Counted from the stretch's first letter, positions 8,147-17,361 are shown. The stretch is DNA of 64,000 nucleotides from Planobispora rosea (GCF_014648175.1 NZ_BMQP01000008.1:62001-126000), one strand, 5' to 3'. Made by a program: numbers and translations. The notes: generated from the letters alone by a model not told the origin.

Positions 8147-9693
8147 TCTCCCGCGCGGTCTCCCGGCGGGGCTTCCTCGGGCTGCTCGGCGGCGCCGGGC
8201 TGGCGGTCACCGGATGCGGCGGCCCGGGGGGCTTGCTGACGGCCGAGACCTCCGGGGAGGTCCTGACGAGCGCGCTGCCGCTGCCCAGGCCGTTCACCGT
8301 GCCGCTGCCCGTCCCCGCGACGGCGCGTCCCGTACGGCCCGGCCACTACGAGGTGGTCCAGCGCGCCGCCAAGGTGGAGATCATCCCGGGGACGCCGACC
8401 GAGGTGTGGGGATACGACGGGACCTTCCCCGGACCGACCTTCGACCTGCGCCGCGGCAGCCGTACCGTCGTCCGGGTCCGCAACGAGCTGCCCGTGCCCA
8501 CCTCGACGCACCTGCACGGCGGGGTCACCCCGCCCGACTCCGACGGCTACCCCACCGACCTGGTGGTGGCCCGGGGACGGGGGTTCCGTCCGGCGCCGGG
8601 AGCGCACGCCCACCATGACCCGGCGCCCTGGACCCTCCACGCCGGGGCGAGGGACTACGTCTACCCGCTGGAGCAGCGGGCCGCCACGCTCTGGTACCAC
8701 GACCACCGGATGGACTTCACCGCGCCGCAGGTGTGGCGCGGGCTGGCCGGGTTCCTCCTGGTCCGCGACGACGAGGACGACGCCCTGCCGCTGCCGAAGG
8801 GAGAGCGGGACATCCCGCTGATGATCTGCGACCGCGCCTTCGAGGAGGACGGCTCGTTCCGCTACCCGTCGGTGGACCCCAGCCTGCTGGTGAAGCCCGG
8901 GGTGGAGGACGCCTACATGGAGGGCGTCGAGGGTGACGTGATCCTGGTCAACGGGGCGCCCTGGCCGGTGCTCGACGTGGACGCCGCCCGCTACCGGCTG
9001 CGGCTGCTCAACGCCTCCAACGCCCGCCGCTACCGGCTGGCGCTGACCCCCGGCGGCCGGTTCGTCCAGGTCGGCAGCGACCAGGGGCTGCTCGCCGCAC
9101 CGGTGGCGCACGACACGATCACGATGGCGCCCGGCGAGCGGTTCGACGTGGTCGTCGACTTCTCCGCCCATCCCGTCGGCGCCGAGGTGACCCTGGTCAA
9201 CACCCTGGGGACCGGCCCGGCGCGCGACGTCATGCGCTTCCGCGTCGCCCGCCGGGCCCGTGACGACAGCGCGGTCCCGCAACGGCTGAGCCGGGTCGAG
9301 CCCCCCGACCGGTCGGCGGCCGTCGCGACCCGGGTCTTCGACTTCCGCCGGACCGGGCAGGGCGGCGGCGGGTCGTGGACGATCAACGGGAGGCCGTACC
9401 GCCCCGGGGACTCACTGGCCAGGCCGCGCCTGGGCACCACCGAGCTGTGGCGGTTCACCGGCGACTTCCACCACCCCGTCCACGTCCACCTCGCCCGGTT
9501 CCAGGTGCTCGCGCGGAACGGCGGACCGCCCGCCCCGGCCGACGCGGGCTGGAAGGACACCGTGGACGTCCGGCCCTACGAGGTCGTGGACACACTGGTC
9601 CGCTTCGAGGGCTACCGGGGCCGCTACATGATGCACTGCCACAACCTCGAACACGAGGACATGGCGATGATGGCGGACTTCGAAGTGGTCTGA
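8143..9693 (+). CDS. TAT-exported multicopper oxidase
   Basis: A 516-residue laccase-type oxidase. The N-terminus has a twin-arginine signal (SRRGFLGLLGG) running into LAVTGC, a possible lipobox, so the protein may be an exported lipoprotein. All copper ligands are visible: HLHG at about 122, WYHDH at about 187, HPVHVH at about 444 and MHCHNLEHEDM at about 497, the last giving the Cys and His ligands and an axial Met of the type 1 site. The order matches CotA/bilirubin-oxidase-like three-domain enzymes that oxidise phenols, bilirubin or metals with O2. The GTG start has GGAGG six bases upstream and overlaps the preceding stop. Confidence 0.94.
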   Translation: MISRAVSRRGFLGLLGGAGLAVTGCGGPGGLLTAETSGEVLTSALPLPRPFTVPLPVPATARPVRPGHYEVVQRAAKVEIIPGTPTEVWGYDGTFPGPTFDLRRGSRTVVRVRNELPVPTSTHLHGGVTPPDSDGYPTDLVVARGRGFRPAPGAHAHHDPAPWTLHAGARDYVYPLEQRAATLWYHDHRMDFTAPQVWRGLAGFLLVRDDEDDALPLPKGERDIPLMICDRAFEEDGSFRYPSVDPSLLVKPGVEDAYMEGVEGDVILVNGAPWPVLDVDAARYRLRLLNASNARRYRLALTPGGRFVQVGSDQGLLAAPVAHDTITMAPGERFDVVVDFSAHPVGAEVTLVNTLGTGPARDVMRFRVARRARDDSAVPQRLSRVEPPDRSAAVATRVFDFRRTGQGGGGSWTINGRPYRPGDSLARPRLGTTELWRFTGDFHHPVHVHLARFQVLARNGGPPAPADAGWKDTVDVRPYEVVDTLVRFEGYRGRYMMHCHNLEHEDMAMMADFEVV

Positions 9694-9750
9694 GAGGGGG
9701 TCTGAGACGCGTCCTGGCAAGCCTCCCTGAGGTGTCGGGGCCGTCGTGTC

Positions 9751-11040
9751 CTACCGGCTGCTGAGCTTCTCCACGATCAGGCGGTAGAGCTGCCGGGGAC
9801 GGCCCGGCTGGGGGGTGCGGTTCGGCGGGAGCGGCCACGCGAGTCCCTCGTCCACCAGCGTGCGCAGCAGTCGCCGAGCCGTACGGGAGGTGACGCCGAG
9901 CATCTTGCCCGCGCTCTCCGCGTCCACCACCGTGTCCCCGCTCTCCAGTTTCGCGGCCAGCCGGGCCAGCACCTCCACACCCTTGGGACGGACCGTCCCG
10001 CTGCCGTGCGGGGGCGTCCGGGGCGCCGGGACCAGCGCGCGGCCCTCGCGGTCCACCGCGAAGCCCTGCGCCTGCTTGCCCGCCTGGGCACGGGCCAGCG
10101 CGGCCCTGGCGTGGGCCTCGGCGTCGTGGGTCGTCCGGCCCATGCCGACGCCGACCTCCACCGCCAGCCCCAGCTCCTCGCGCACCCGCGCGGCGAACGG
10201 CAACACCCGGAAACCCTCGGTGACCGCGGCCACCGAGCCTCGTGTGGCGATGACCAGGTAGCTGTGATCGTCGATCGGGGTCACCGTCGCGTTGATCCGG
10301 TTGGCCTCCTGCACCAGCAGGCGGTGCAGCGAGAGGCGGAGCTCGTCGCGCCAGTGGCGCGGCGCGGCCCGGCGGACCGGCTCGCGCAGCGTCGGCACCT
10401 CCACCAGGACCACCGTCAGCTGCGACTCCTCCAGCCGGTGGTGCGCGCCGAGCAGGGCGGCCGTGTGCAGGGCCGTACGGACCGCGGCCGAGGTCGGGCG
10501 GATCCTGACCACCGGGACGTCCGCCGCCCGCAGACGGTCGGCGACCGTGGGCAGGCAGGTGAGCGCCCCGCTGGTGGCGCCCTGACGGGCCAGCCGCTCG
10601 TGGAAGGCCGTGATCGTGCCGGTGGCGCCCGGCTCGTCACGGCTGTGCACATTCTCGACCGGCAACCCCAGGTCCGCGTAGGCCTCCTCGACGTCCGCCC
10701 GGCCCAGCACGTCCACACTGATCCGGCGCGGGTCGATCCGTTCGTCCAGCGCGGCCCGGGCCAGCGCGGCGATCAGCGCGGCCCCGCCGAGCTGCACGTA
10801 CGTCGCCGGCATGGTCAGCACTCCCGAACGCCGGGCCAGATCGTAGGGGACCGGGCTGGCGAACAGGCAGGCGTCCACGCCCGCCCCCAGCCGGGTGACC
10901 TTGTCCGGGGCCTCCTGCTCGTCCCGGTAGGCGGCGGCCACGAGGCGGCAGGGAAGAGGCGCCGCCGCATGACCCATCAGCATCACTCGCTCGACGAGAT
11001 CATGGGGGCCCACCACACCGATAGTGAGATCCGGTGTCAT
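9751..11040 (-). CDS. Winged-helix transcriptional regulator with cyclase-like middle domain
   Basis: A 429-residue regulator. Residues 1-200 form an alpha/beta domain (TIGVVGPHDLVERVM ...) resembling a small-molecule sensing fold. The middle (about 225-320) has the look of a degenerate nucleotide-cyclase/GGDEF fold (LAVEVGVGMGRTTHDAEAHARAALARA). The last 90 residues are a winged helix (LESGDTVVDAESAGKMLGVTSRTARRLLRTLVDEG). Ligand and targets are unknown. It lies downstream of murA on the same strand, separated by a 224-bp lower-GC gap that carries an inverted repeat and probably its own promoter. The ATG at 11040 is the conservative start; a TTG about 48 bases upstream is possible. Confidence 0.82.
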   Translation of the reverse strand: MTPDLTIGVVGPHDLVERVMLMGHAAAPLPCRLVAAAYRDEQEAPDKVTRLGAGVDACLFASPVPYDLARRSGVLTMPATYVQLGGAALIAALARAALDERIDPRRISVDVLGRADVEEAYADLGLPVENVHSRDEPGATGTITAFHERLARQGATSGALTCLPTVADRLRAADVPVVRIRPTSAAVRTALHTAALLGAHHRLEESQLTVVLVEVPTLREPVRRAAPRHWRDELRLSLHRLLVQEANRINATVTPIDDHSYLVIATRGSVAAVTEGFRVLPFAARVREELGLAVEVGVGMGRTTHDAEAHARAALARAQAGKQAQGFAVDREGRALVPAPRTPPHGSGTVRPKGVEVLARLAAKLESGDTVVDAESAGKMLGVTSRTARRLLRTLVDEGLAWPLPPNRTPQPGRPRQLYRLIVEKLSSR

Positions 11041-11047
11041 GGAGCCC

Positions 11048-11167
11048 GGGCGTGACACTCGTGGAGCTTCTTCGACCCGCTCTACCAATGTTCGTTCCCA
11101 TCCTGCCGTCCGTTGATTTCGGCTCTCTTTTGGAACGATCGCTCGTGGGGGCCATAATGTCACGCCC
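11048..11167. promoter_or_regulatory. Long-range inverted repeat upstream of the winged-helix regulator
   Basis: GGGCGTGACA (11048-11057) and its exact reverse complement TGTCACGCCC (11158-11167) bracket the 100 bases just before the regulator start. The region between is lower in GC than its surroundings, as expected of a promoter. The pair could be two half-sites for looped autoregulation. No clear -35/-10 pair is seen. Confidence 0.35.
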
Positions 11168-11264
11168 GATTTTCTGTCCACCAGCGGCCAACGGACTCCG
11201 CTAAACCCTTGACTCCCACTATTTACACAGGTCGACGCGGTTCTCGGTGGACGAAACCGGTTGA

Positions 11265-12533
11265 TTATGGCGCAGAAATCTCCTGCACCACATCCGCGCC
11301 GAGCGCCTGCATACGCTCGGCGAGATATGAGTGACCCCGGTTGATGAGATAACCGGACTCGATCACCGTTTCGCCTTCGGCCGCGAGGCCCGCGAGGACG
11401 AGAGCGATTCCGGACCGCAGATCGTGCGCGGTCACCTCGGTCCCCCGCAGCGGAGTCGTGCCCCGCACGACCGCGCTGTTCTCCTTGACCTCGATATCGG
11501 CGCCCATCTTGTTGAGTTCGCTGGCCAGTGCGAACCGGCCGTCGAAAATACGCTCGTGAATGTAGCTCGCGCCGTCGGCGAGGCAGGCGATCGCCATGAT
11601 CGGTGACTGGAGGTCGGTGGCGAAGCCCGGGTAGGTGTCGGTGATCACGTTGATCGGGCGGAGCGGGCGGTCCCGGCGCACGTGGAGCACCGCGCCGTGG
11701 TCGGCGAACTCCACCCCCATCTGCTCCAGCTTGTAGCGGACCACGCCGAGGTGGTCGAGGTCGGCGCCGACCAGATTGACCTCGCCGCCGGTGATGGCCG
11801 CCGCCATGGCGAACACGCCCGCGTCGAGGCGGTCGGGCATCACGGTGTGCTCGACGGCGTGCAGCTCCTCCACGCCCTCCACGGTGATGAACCCGGTGCC
11901 GCCACCGCTGATCTTCGCGCCCATCCGGGTCAGCATGTCGATGACGTCGAGGACCTCGGGCTCCAGCGCCGCGTTCTCGATCACGGTGGTGCCGCGCGCC
12001 AGGGAGGCCGCCATGATCAGGTTCTCGGTGCCGGTGTGCGAGGGTGTGTCCAGGTACAGGGTCGCGCCGGTGAACCCGGAGGCCTTGACGTGGATGACGG
12101 CGTCGCCCTCGTTCACCACGGCGCCCAGGCGCTTGTAGCCGAGGTAGTGGAAGTCGAGGTTGCGGCTGCCGAGGTTGCAGCCGCCCACGCCCTCGATGAT
12201 CGCCTCGCCGAGGCGGTGCAGCAACGCCGGGACGAACAGCACCGAGCCGCGGAAGCGGCGCGCGATCTCCGCCGGCAGGATCGGGCTGGTCAGCTCCGAG
12301 GCGTCGATCACCAGGGTGCGCTCCTTCTCGTGGAGCTCGACCTTGGCGCCGACGGCCTCGGCCAGCTCCACCGCACGCCGTACGTCCTCGATGATCGGGA
12401 CGTTGCGCAGCACCGTACGGCCCTTGGCCGCCAGCAGCGCCGCGCCGATCATCGGCAGCACGGCGTTCTTGGCGCCCTGGATGAAGGCGGTTCCACGCAG
12501 TGCGTTGCCACCGCGCACGCGGTAACGGACCAT
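11265..12533 (-). CDS. murA: UDP-N-acetylglucosamine 1-carboxyvinyltransferase
   Basis: A 422-residue EPSP synthase-fold enzyme that transfers enolpyruvate from PEP to UDP-GlcNAc, the first committed step of peptidoglycan synthesis. Active-site residues of Escherichia coli MurA have counterparts: Lys-Asn in QGAKNAVLP, the catalytic Cys in EGVGGCNLGSRNLDFH (Cys115 equivalent, hence predicted fosfomycin-sensitive) with Arg following, Asp in GFATDLQSP, and Arg in AHDLRSG. The residues around the Cys loop (NLGSRNLDFH where most enzymes read IGARPVDLH) depart from the standard form, so this may be a paralogue rather than the main MurA. AAGGAG lies five bases before the ATG. Confidence 0.9.
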   Translation of the reverse strand: MVRYRVRGGNALRGTAFIQGAKNAVLPMIGAALLAAKGRTVLRNVPIIEDVRRAVELAEAVGAKVELHEKERTLVIDASELTSPILPAEIARRFRGSVLFVPALLHRLGEAIIEGVGGCNLGSRNLDFHYLGYKRLGAVVNEGDAVIHVKASGFTGATLYLDTPSHTGTENLIMAASLARGTTVIENAALEPEVLDVIDMLTRMGAKISGGGTGFITVEGVEELHAVEHTVMPDRLDAGVFAMAAAITGGEVNLVGADLDHLGVVRYKLEQMGVEFADHGAVLHVRRDRPLRPINVITDTYPGFATDLQSPIMAIACLADGASYIHERIFDGRFALASELNKMGADIEVKENSAVVRGTTPLRGTEVTAHDLRSGIALVLAGLAAEGETVIESGYLINRGHSYLAERMQALGADVVQEISAP

Positions 12534-12646
12534 GCATGCTCCTTGGAAGGTGGAGAGGTGTGAGTCGTGCGACGAGGGCGGCAGCCTGAGCGTCGGCCCA
12601 ACAGTAGCCGTTGTGCACCTTTCGAACCTGGTACTTCGGGGAGGAA

Positions 12647-13483
12647 CTACCCCGTGAAGGATCGACCAGTCAGTTTCTCGTAAGCCTCCACGTATCGGTC
12701 GCGGGTACGTTTCACCACGTCGTCGGGGAGCGGGGGCGGAGCCTCGCCCGAGGCCCGGTCCCACCCGGACGCCGGGGAAGTGAGCCAGTCGCGGACGTAC
12801 TGCTTGTCGAAGGAGGGCTGCTGGCGGCCGGGTTCCCACTGGTCGAGCGGCCAGAAGCGGGAGGAGTCGGGCGTGAGCACCTCGTCGCCGAGGGTCAGCG
12901 CACCGTCGGTGTCCCAGCCCAGCTCGATCTTCGTGTCGGCCAGGATGATCCCCCGCTCCAGGGCGATCTCCGCGCCGCGCCGGTAGACCGCGAGCGTGAT
13001 CCGGCGCAGTTCGTCGGCCACGTCGGCGCCGACCTCCGCCGCGACCCGCTCGAAGCTGATGGGCTCGTCGTGCTCGCCGACGGCGGCCTTGGTCGAGGGG
13101 GTGAAGATCGGCTCGGGGAGCCGGGAGCCGTCCACCAGGCCGGGCTCCAGCCGTACCCCGGAGACCTCGCCGTCGCGGCGGTAGTCGACCAGGCCGGAGC
13201 CGGTCAGATAGCCGCGCGCGACGCACTCCACCGGGACCATCCGCAGCGGCCTGCACAACACGCTCCGCCGGTCGGGGCCCGGACCCACCACGTGGTTGGG
13301 CACGACGTCGGCCAGTTGCTCGAACCACCACAGCGACATCTGGGTGAGGATCGCGCCCTTGTCCGGGATGTCGGGGGTCAGGACGTAGTCGAAGGCCGAG
13401 ATGCGGTCCGAGGCGACCATCAGCAGCAGGCCGTCGTCGGTCTGGTAGAGGTCGCGGACCTTGCCGGAGTGCAGGTGCTTCAC
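12647..13483 (-). CDS. purC: Phosphoribosylaminoimidazole-succinocarboxamide synthase
   Basis: A 278-residue SAICAR synthetase, the purine pathway ligase joining CAIR and aspartate with ATP. The usual opening (VKHLHSGKVRDLYQ) is preceded by a GTG start; other signatures are SDRISAFDYVL, VECVARGYLTGSG, TKIELGWDTDG and DEVLTPDSSRFWP, plus the C-terminal SFDKQYVRDWL. It follows purD on the same strand after 76 bases without a clear hairpin, so the two are probably one transcript. Confidence 0.95.
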   Translation of the reverse strand: MKHLHSGKVRDLYQTDDGLLLMVASDRISAFDYVLTPDIPDKGAILTQMSLWWFEQLADVVPNHVVGPGPDRRSVLCRPLRMVPVECVARGYLTGSGLVDYRRDGEVSGVRLEPGLVDGSRLPEPIFTPSTKAAVGEHDEPISFERVAAEVGADVADELRRITLAVYRRGAEIALERGIILADTKIELGWDTDGALTLGDEVLTPDSSRFWPLDQWEPGRQQPSFDKQYVRDWLTSPASGWDRASGEAPPPLPDDVVKRTRDRYVEAYEKLTGRSFTG

Positions 13484-13559
13484 GGACCAAGTCTGCCAGG
13501 AGGGCCCGAGCGGCCCGGTGGGACCCCGGGGAGACGGGGAGGGACCGGGCCTGCGGGAG

Positions 13560-14798
13560 CTACAGGGCCTGATGGGCGATGTCGGTGCGGTGGTGGGAGC
13601 CGCGCAGGCGGATGCGGCCGACCGCCTCGTAGGCGGCGTCACGGGCGGCGGCCACGTCGGGGCCGGTTCCGACGACGCTGAGCACCCGTCCGCCGCTGGA
13701 GACGATCCGGTCGCCGTCGGAGGCGGTCCCGGCGTGCAGCACGTAGGCGCCCTCGACCTCCTCCGCCTCGGCCAGGCCCTCGATCACGTCGCCCTTGACC
13801 GGGTCGTCCGGGTAGTTCTCCGCCGCGACCACCACGGTCACCGCCGCACCGTCACGGTAGGCGATCGGCCCGAACCCGGTCAGCGTCCCCTCGGCGCAGG
13901 CGAGCAGGAGACCGGCGAGCGGGGTCGCCAGGCGGTCCAGCACGACCTGGGTCTCCGGGTCGCCGAAGCGGGCGTTGAACTCGATGACCTTCGGGCCCTT
14001 GGCGGTCAGGGCCAGGCCCACGTAGAGCACCCCGGTGTACGGCGTGCCGCGCCGGGCCAGCTCGGTCACCGTCGGGATGACGGTCTCGGACATGACCTGC
14101 TCGGTCAGCCCTTCCGGTGCCCAGGTCAGCGGGGTGTAGGCGCCCATGCCGCCGGTGTTGGGACCGGCGTCGCCGTCGTAGGCGCGCTTGTGGTCCTGGG
14201 CGGGCTGGAGCGGGACGGCGGTGCTCCCGTCACAGAGCGCGAAGAGCGACACCTCGGGGCCGTCGAGGAACTCCTCGATGACGACCCGCTCGCAGGCGGC
14301 GGCGTGCCGCAGGGCCTCGTCGCGGTCCTCGGTGACCACCACGCCCTTGCCGGCCGCCAGACCGTCGTCCTTGACCACGTACGGCGCGCCGAACGCGTCC
14401 AGGGCGGCGGCGGCCTCCTCGGGCGTGACGCAGGTCCGGGAACGCGCGGTGGGCACGCCGGCGGCGGTCATGACGTCCTTGGCGAAGGCCTTGGAGCCTT
14501 CGAGCATGGCGGCCCGGGCCGAGGGTCCGAAACAGGGGACGCCCGCCTCCCGGACCGCGTCGGCGACCCCGGCCACCAGCGGCGCCTCGGGGCCGACCAC
14601 GACCAGGCCGGCGCCCAGCTCCAGGGCCAGCGCCGCGACCGCGGCCGGGTCGGTCGGGGTCACCGCGTGGAGGGTCGCCACCTGCGCGATCCCGGCGTTT
14701 CCGGGAGCACAGTGAAGCTCGGTGACCTGGGGGTCTGCTGCCAGCGACCGGCACAGGGCATGCTCACGCCCGCCGGATCCGATTACGAGAACGCGCAC
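13560..14798 (-). CDS. purD: Phosphoribosylamine-glycine ligase
   Basis: A 412-residue GAR synthetase, an ATP-grasp ligase in purine synthesis. It begins VRVLVIGSGGREHAL at a GTG, and shows VVVGPEAPLVAG, the ATP-grasp segment (FGAPYVVKDDGLAAGKGVVV), NTGGMGAYTP and the metal-binding EFNARFGDPETQ. The length is typical. It leads the purD-purC pair and diverges from corA across a 362-bp intergenic region. Confidence 0.96.
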   Translation of the reverse strand: MRVLVIGSGGREHALCRSLAADPQVTELHCAPGNAGIAQVATLHAVTPTDPAAVAALALELGAGLVVVGPEAPLVAGVADAVREAGVPCFGPSARAAMLEGSKAFAKDVMTAAGVPTARSRTCVTPEEAAAALDAFGAPYVVKDDGLAAGKGVVVTEDRDEALRHAAACERVVIEEFLDGPEVSLFALCDGSTAVPLQPAQDHKRAYDGDAGPNTGGMGAYTPLTWAPEGLTEQVMSETVIPTVTELARRGTPYTGVLYVGLALTAKGPKVIEFNARFGDPETQVVLDRLATPLAGLLLACAEGTLTGFGPIAYRDGAAVTVVVAAENYPDDPVKGDVIEGLAEAEEVEGAYVLHAGTASDGDRIVSSGGRVLSVVGTGPDVAAARDAAYEAVGRIRLRGSHHRTDIAHQAL

Positions 14799-15160
14799 GG
14801 CGAAGAGCCTAGTGGAGGGCTCCGCGCGGCCGCCGGGCGTCTCACCGTACGGCGGCGCCGGGAAGGAAGGGAGCGGGTGTGGGCGGTTCGGGGTGAGGGG
14901 TTCGGGGGCTGGGAGTACCCTGGGAATCGCGCTCGATATCTTGTGATAGATTCGTACGACTTTGTGTGCCTGCTGCTGATTGGAGGTGGTTTGGGAATGT
15001 CCTCTGGCGATCCCAGCAGTACGTGCTCGCGCACCCTGCCCGTGCGCCCTCTCAACCACTCCACATCGGTGCCCGATCGGTCTCGCGCGCATTCCTGATT
15101 CGAACTGAGGTGACATCACGTCACGCGCGGAGAATATCGAATCGGGCGGGAAGGCATGTC
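14799..15160. other. Intergenic region between purD and corA, with corA leader hairpin
   Basis: This 362-bp divergent region drops in GC around 14935-14990, where promoters are likely. GATTCGA (15097-15103) and TCGAATC (15137-15143) can pair to enclose GTGAC-N5-GTCAC, which gives a two-tier stem ending 17 bases before the corA ATG. A 33-codon frame at 14997-15098, ten bases after a GGAGG, is possible but has no recognisable product. No standard -35/-10 pair is certain. Confidence 0.4.
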
Positions 15161-16279
15161 ATGCGCTCCTCGCTCCTTTTCCCTCGCATCAAGCACGCAC
15201 GTACTGCCCGTGTCCCCCACATCTCCGCTCCCGTGATGCGTGACCGGCGCACCGGCGCCTGCGTCCCGCCGAGTGACTCCCTCGTCGAGTACGCCGCCTA
15301 CATCGGCGGCAGGAGAGTCGAGGCTCTGGGCATCCCCGACGCCCTGGAGCTCGTCCGCGAGCACAACGCCGCCCAGGAGAAGGCCGACGGTTTCGTCTGG
15401 GTCGGCCTGCATGAGCCCGACGCCCCCGAGGTCGAGTGGTTGGCCGAGGTCTTCGACCTGCACCCGCTCGCCGTCGAGGACGCCGTCAAGGCGCATCAGC
15501 GGCCCAAGGTGGAGCGCTACGACGACTCCCTGTTCGTGGTCCTGAAGACCATCGCCTACCTGGAGCACTCCGAGCTGACCGCGACCAGCGAGATCATCGG
15601 AACCGGTGAGATCATGGCGTTCGTCGGAGCCGACTTCGTGGTGACCGTACGGCACGGCCGGTACTGCCCGCTGTCGGCGGTGCGCGAGCGCCTGGAGGAC
15701 AAGCCCAAGCTGCTCAACCGCGGTCCCACCGGCGTGCTGCACGCCATCGCCGACCACGTCGTGGACAAGTACCTGCACGTGGCCGACGAGATGCAGACCG
15801 AGCTGGAGGACGTGGAGGCCATGGTCTTCGCCGACGTCAGCGCCCGGGACATCGGCCGGATCTACAACCTCAAGCGCGAGATGATCGAGATGAAGCGGGC
15901 CGTGACCCCGCTGCAGGCGCCGCTGTCCACCCTGGCGCAGCGCCGGATGATCCCCTCCGAGATGCGGGAGTACTTCCGCGACGTCGTCGACCACCTCGCC
16001 CGCGTCTGCGAGCAGGTGGAGTCGTCCAACGAGCTGTGCAACTCCGTCCTGCAGGCGGCGCTCGCCCGCTCCAACGCCCTCGCCAACGAGGACATGCGGA
16101 AGATCTCCTCGTGGGTCGCCATCATGGCCGTCCCCACGATGATCGCCGGAATCTACGGGATGAACTTCGACCACATGCCGGAGCTGAACTCCGTCTACGG
16201 CTATCCGGCGGTGATCGGCGTCATGGTGCTGGTCTGCTCGCTGCTCTACCGGGGCTTCCGCCGCAACGGCTGGTTGTAG
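15161..16279 (+). CDS. corA: CorA family magnesium/cobalt transport protein
   Basis: A 372-residue CorA-type channel. The long cytoplasmic N-domain (HPLAVEDAVKAHQRPKVERYDD) leads through a stalk helix to two C-terminal transmembrane helices. The pore signature is canonical: IYGMNFDHMPEL, with GMN at the end of the first helix, and the protein ends in basic residues (RGFRRNGWL). These proteins form pentamers that admit Mg2+ and are gated by bound Mg2+. The ATG has GGAAGG upstream. The upstream leader can fold into a hairpin. Confidence 0.94.
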   Translation: MRSSLLFPRIKHARTARVPHISAPVMRDRRTGACVPPSDSLVEYAAYIGGRRVEALGIPDALELVREHNAAQEKADGFVWVGLHEPDAPEVEWLAEVFDLHPLAVEDAVKAHQRPKVERYDDSLFVVLKTIAYLEHSELTATSEIIGTGEIMAFVGADFVVTVRHGRYCPLSAVRERLEDKPKLLNRGPTGVLHAIADHVVDKYLHVADEMQTELEDVEAMVFADVSARDIGRIYNLKREMIEMKRAVTPLQAPLSTLAQRRMIPSEMREYFRDVVDHLARVCEQVESSNELCNSVLQAALARSNALANEDMRKISSWVAIMAVPTMIAGIYGMNFDHMPELNSVYGYPAVIGVMVLVCSLLYRGFRRNGWL

Positions 16280-16285
16280 GCAGTC

Positions 16286-16303
16286 GCGGCCTCAGGAGGC
16301 CGC
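16286..16303 (+). terminator. Short hairpin after corA
   Basis: GCGGCCT (16286-16292) pairs with AGGCCGC (16297-16303) around CAGG, seven bases after the corA stop; a related GGAGGCCGCGG follows and could pair alternatively. Confidence 0.5.
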
Positions 16304-16360
16304 GGTGGCGGGAGGCCGCGGGGGCCGGCAAGGCCCCCGGACGCGGCGGGGAGCGGAGGT

Positions 16361-17287
16361 TCAGACGGCGACGGTGCGCCGTGCGGTGACCGGGGCGGGC
16401 AATGGCAGTCCCCGCTCGGCCCACAGGTCGCGCATCCGGTCCGGATAGTCGGTGACGATCCCGGCCACCCCCAGGTCGAGCAGTTCCGCCGCCCGGCCGG
16501 TGTCGTTGACCGTCCACGGGACCACCGGCAGCCCGGCCCGCTCCGCCTGCCGGGCGAACCGTTCGTCCACCATCACGTGCTCGGGCGAGACCGTCGTGCC
16601 CCCGGCCGCCGCGGCGGCGGCCGGGACGTCGCCGTCGAAGTCCGCGAGGTCCAGGCCGTCCAGCCAGACGCCGTCCAGGGTGTCCAGCTCGATCAGGGCG
16701 TAGCGCTGCGCGGCGGGGGCCAGCTCCCGGGCGATCCGCAGGATGCGCCAGTCGAAGCTGAGGATCGCCGCGCCGCCGAGCCTGTGGTGCCGGTCGAGTT
16801 CCTCGACCACCATCTCGGTGAACTCGTGCGGATCGGCGGACAGGTCCGGGCGGGTGGGGTCGGACTTGAGCTCCACGTGCAGCCGCACGCCGTCGGCGCC
16901 GTAGGCGTCCACCAGGCCCAGTACGGCTCCCAGCGTCGGCATCCGGGTGTCCGGCACCGGCATCTGGGTCGCGGCGAAGCGGTCGCCGGGATGGAGCGGG
17001 AGCCGTACGCCGCAGTCGAGGGTGCGCAACTGCGCCAGGGTGAGCGAGCCGACCGGCCGGCCCACGTAGGGGAACAGGGGGTCGCCGTGGCAGGCCGGAC
17101 GGGTGTCGGCGCTGGTCACCGCGGACACGGTGAGGTCGTGGGTGAGCACCAGGCGCCGGTCGGCCGTCACGGCGACGTCGAACTCCAACGCGTGGACGCC
17201 CAGTTCGAGGGCGTGGGCGAGACCGGGCAGGGTGTTCTCCGGCCGGAGCCCTCGGGCTCCCCGGTGACCATGAATCTCGGCAGGCAC
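16361..17287 (-). CDS. Glycerophosphodiester phosphodiesterase family protein
   Basis: A 308-residue TIM-barrel phosphodiesterase that would hydrolyse glycerophosphodiesters to glycerol 3-phosphate and an alcohol. The catalytic start HGHRGARGLRPENTL, the metal site EFDVAVTADRRLVLTHD, and the later VELKSD and VNDTGRAAELLDLGVAGIVTDYPD segments are all present. No signal peptide is seen, so it should be cytoplasmic. The GTG is the first start and has no obvious ribosome site. It lies downstream of the purA terminator on the same strand. Confidence 0.93.
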   Translation of the reverse strand: MPAEIHGHRGARGLRPENTLPGLAHALELGVHALEFDVAVTADRRLVLTHDLTVSAVTSADTRPACHGDPLFPYVGRPVGSLTLAQLRTLDCGVRLPLHPGDRFAATQMPVPDTRMPTLGAVLGLVDAYGADGVRLHVELKSDPTRPDLSADPHEFTEMVVEELDRHHRLGGAAILSFDWRILRIARELAPAAQRYALIELDTLDGVWLDGLDLADFDGDVPAAAAAAGGTTVSPEHVMVDERFARQAERAGLPVVPWTVNDTGRAAELLDLGVAGIVTDYPDRMRDLWAERGLPLPAPVTARRTVAV

Positions 17288-17315
17288 ACGGGGACTTTAC
17301 CGACAACAGACGCCG

Positions 17316-17349
17316 ATTCCCCGCATGCGGCGCGCCGCATGCGGGGAAT
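17316..17349 (-). terminator. Perfect 34-bp palindrome terminating purA
   Basis: ATTCCCCGCATGCGG (17316-17330) is mirrored exactly by 17335-17349 around CGCG, so the whole 34 bases are palindromic. It begins 12 bases after the purA stop on the minus strand. The stem is long enough to act as a terminator without a T tract, and would separate purA from the downstream phosphodiesterase gene. Confidence 0.8.
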
Positions 17350-17361
17350 GTGATCCAGGAA

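Noticed and set aside
11000..11191. Possible 63-residue minus-strand gene
   Set aside because: It overlaps the regulator start and the inverted repeat; no ribosome site or recognisable motif.
14997..15098. Possible 33-residue small protein before corA
   Set aside because: The ribosome site is ten bases away and the peptide has no recognisable feature; kept only as a remark on the intergenic region.
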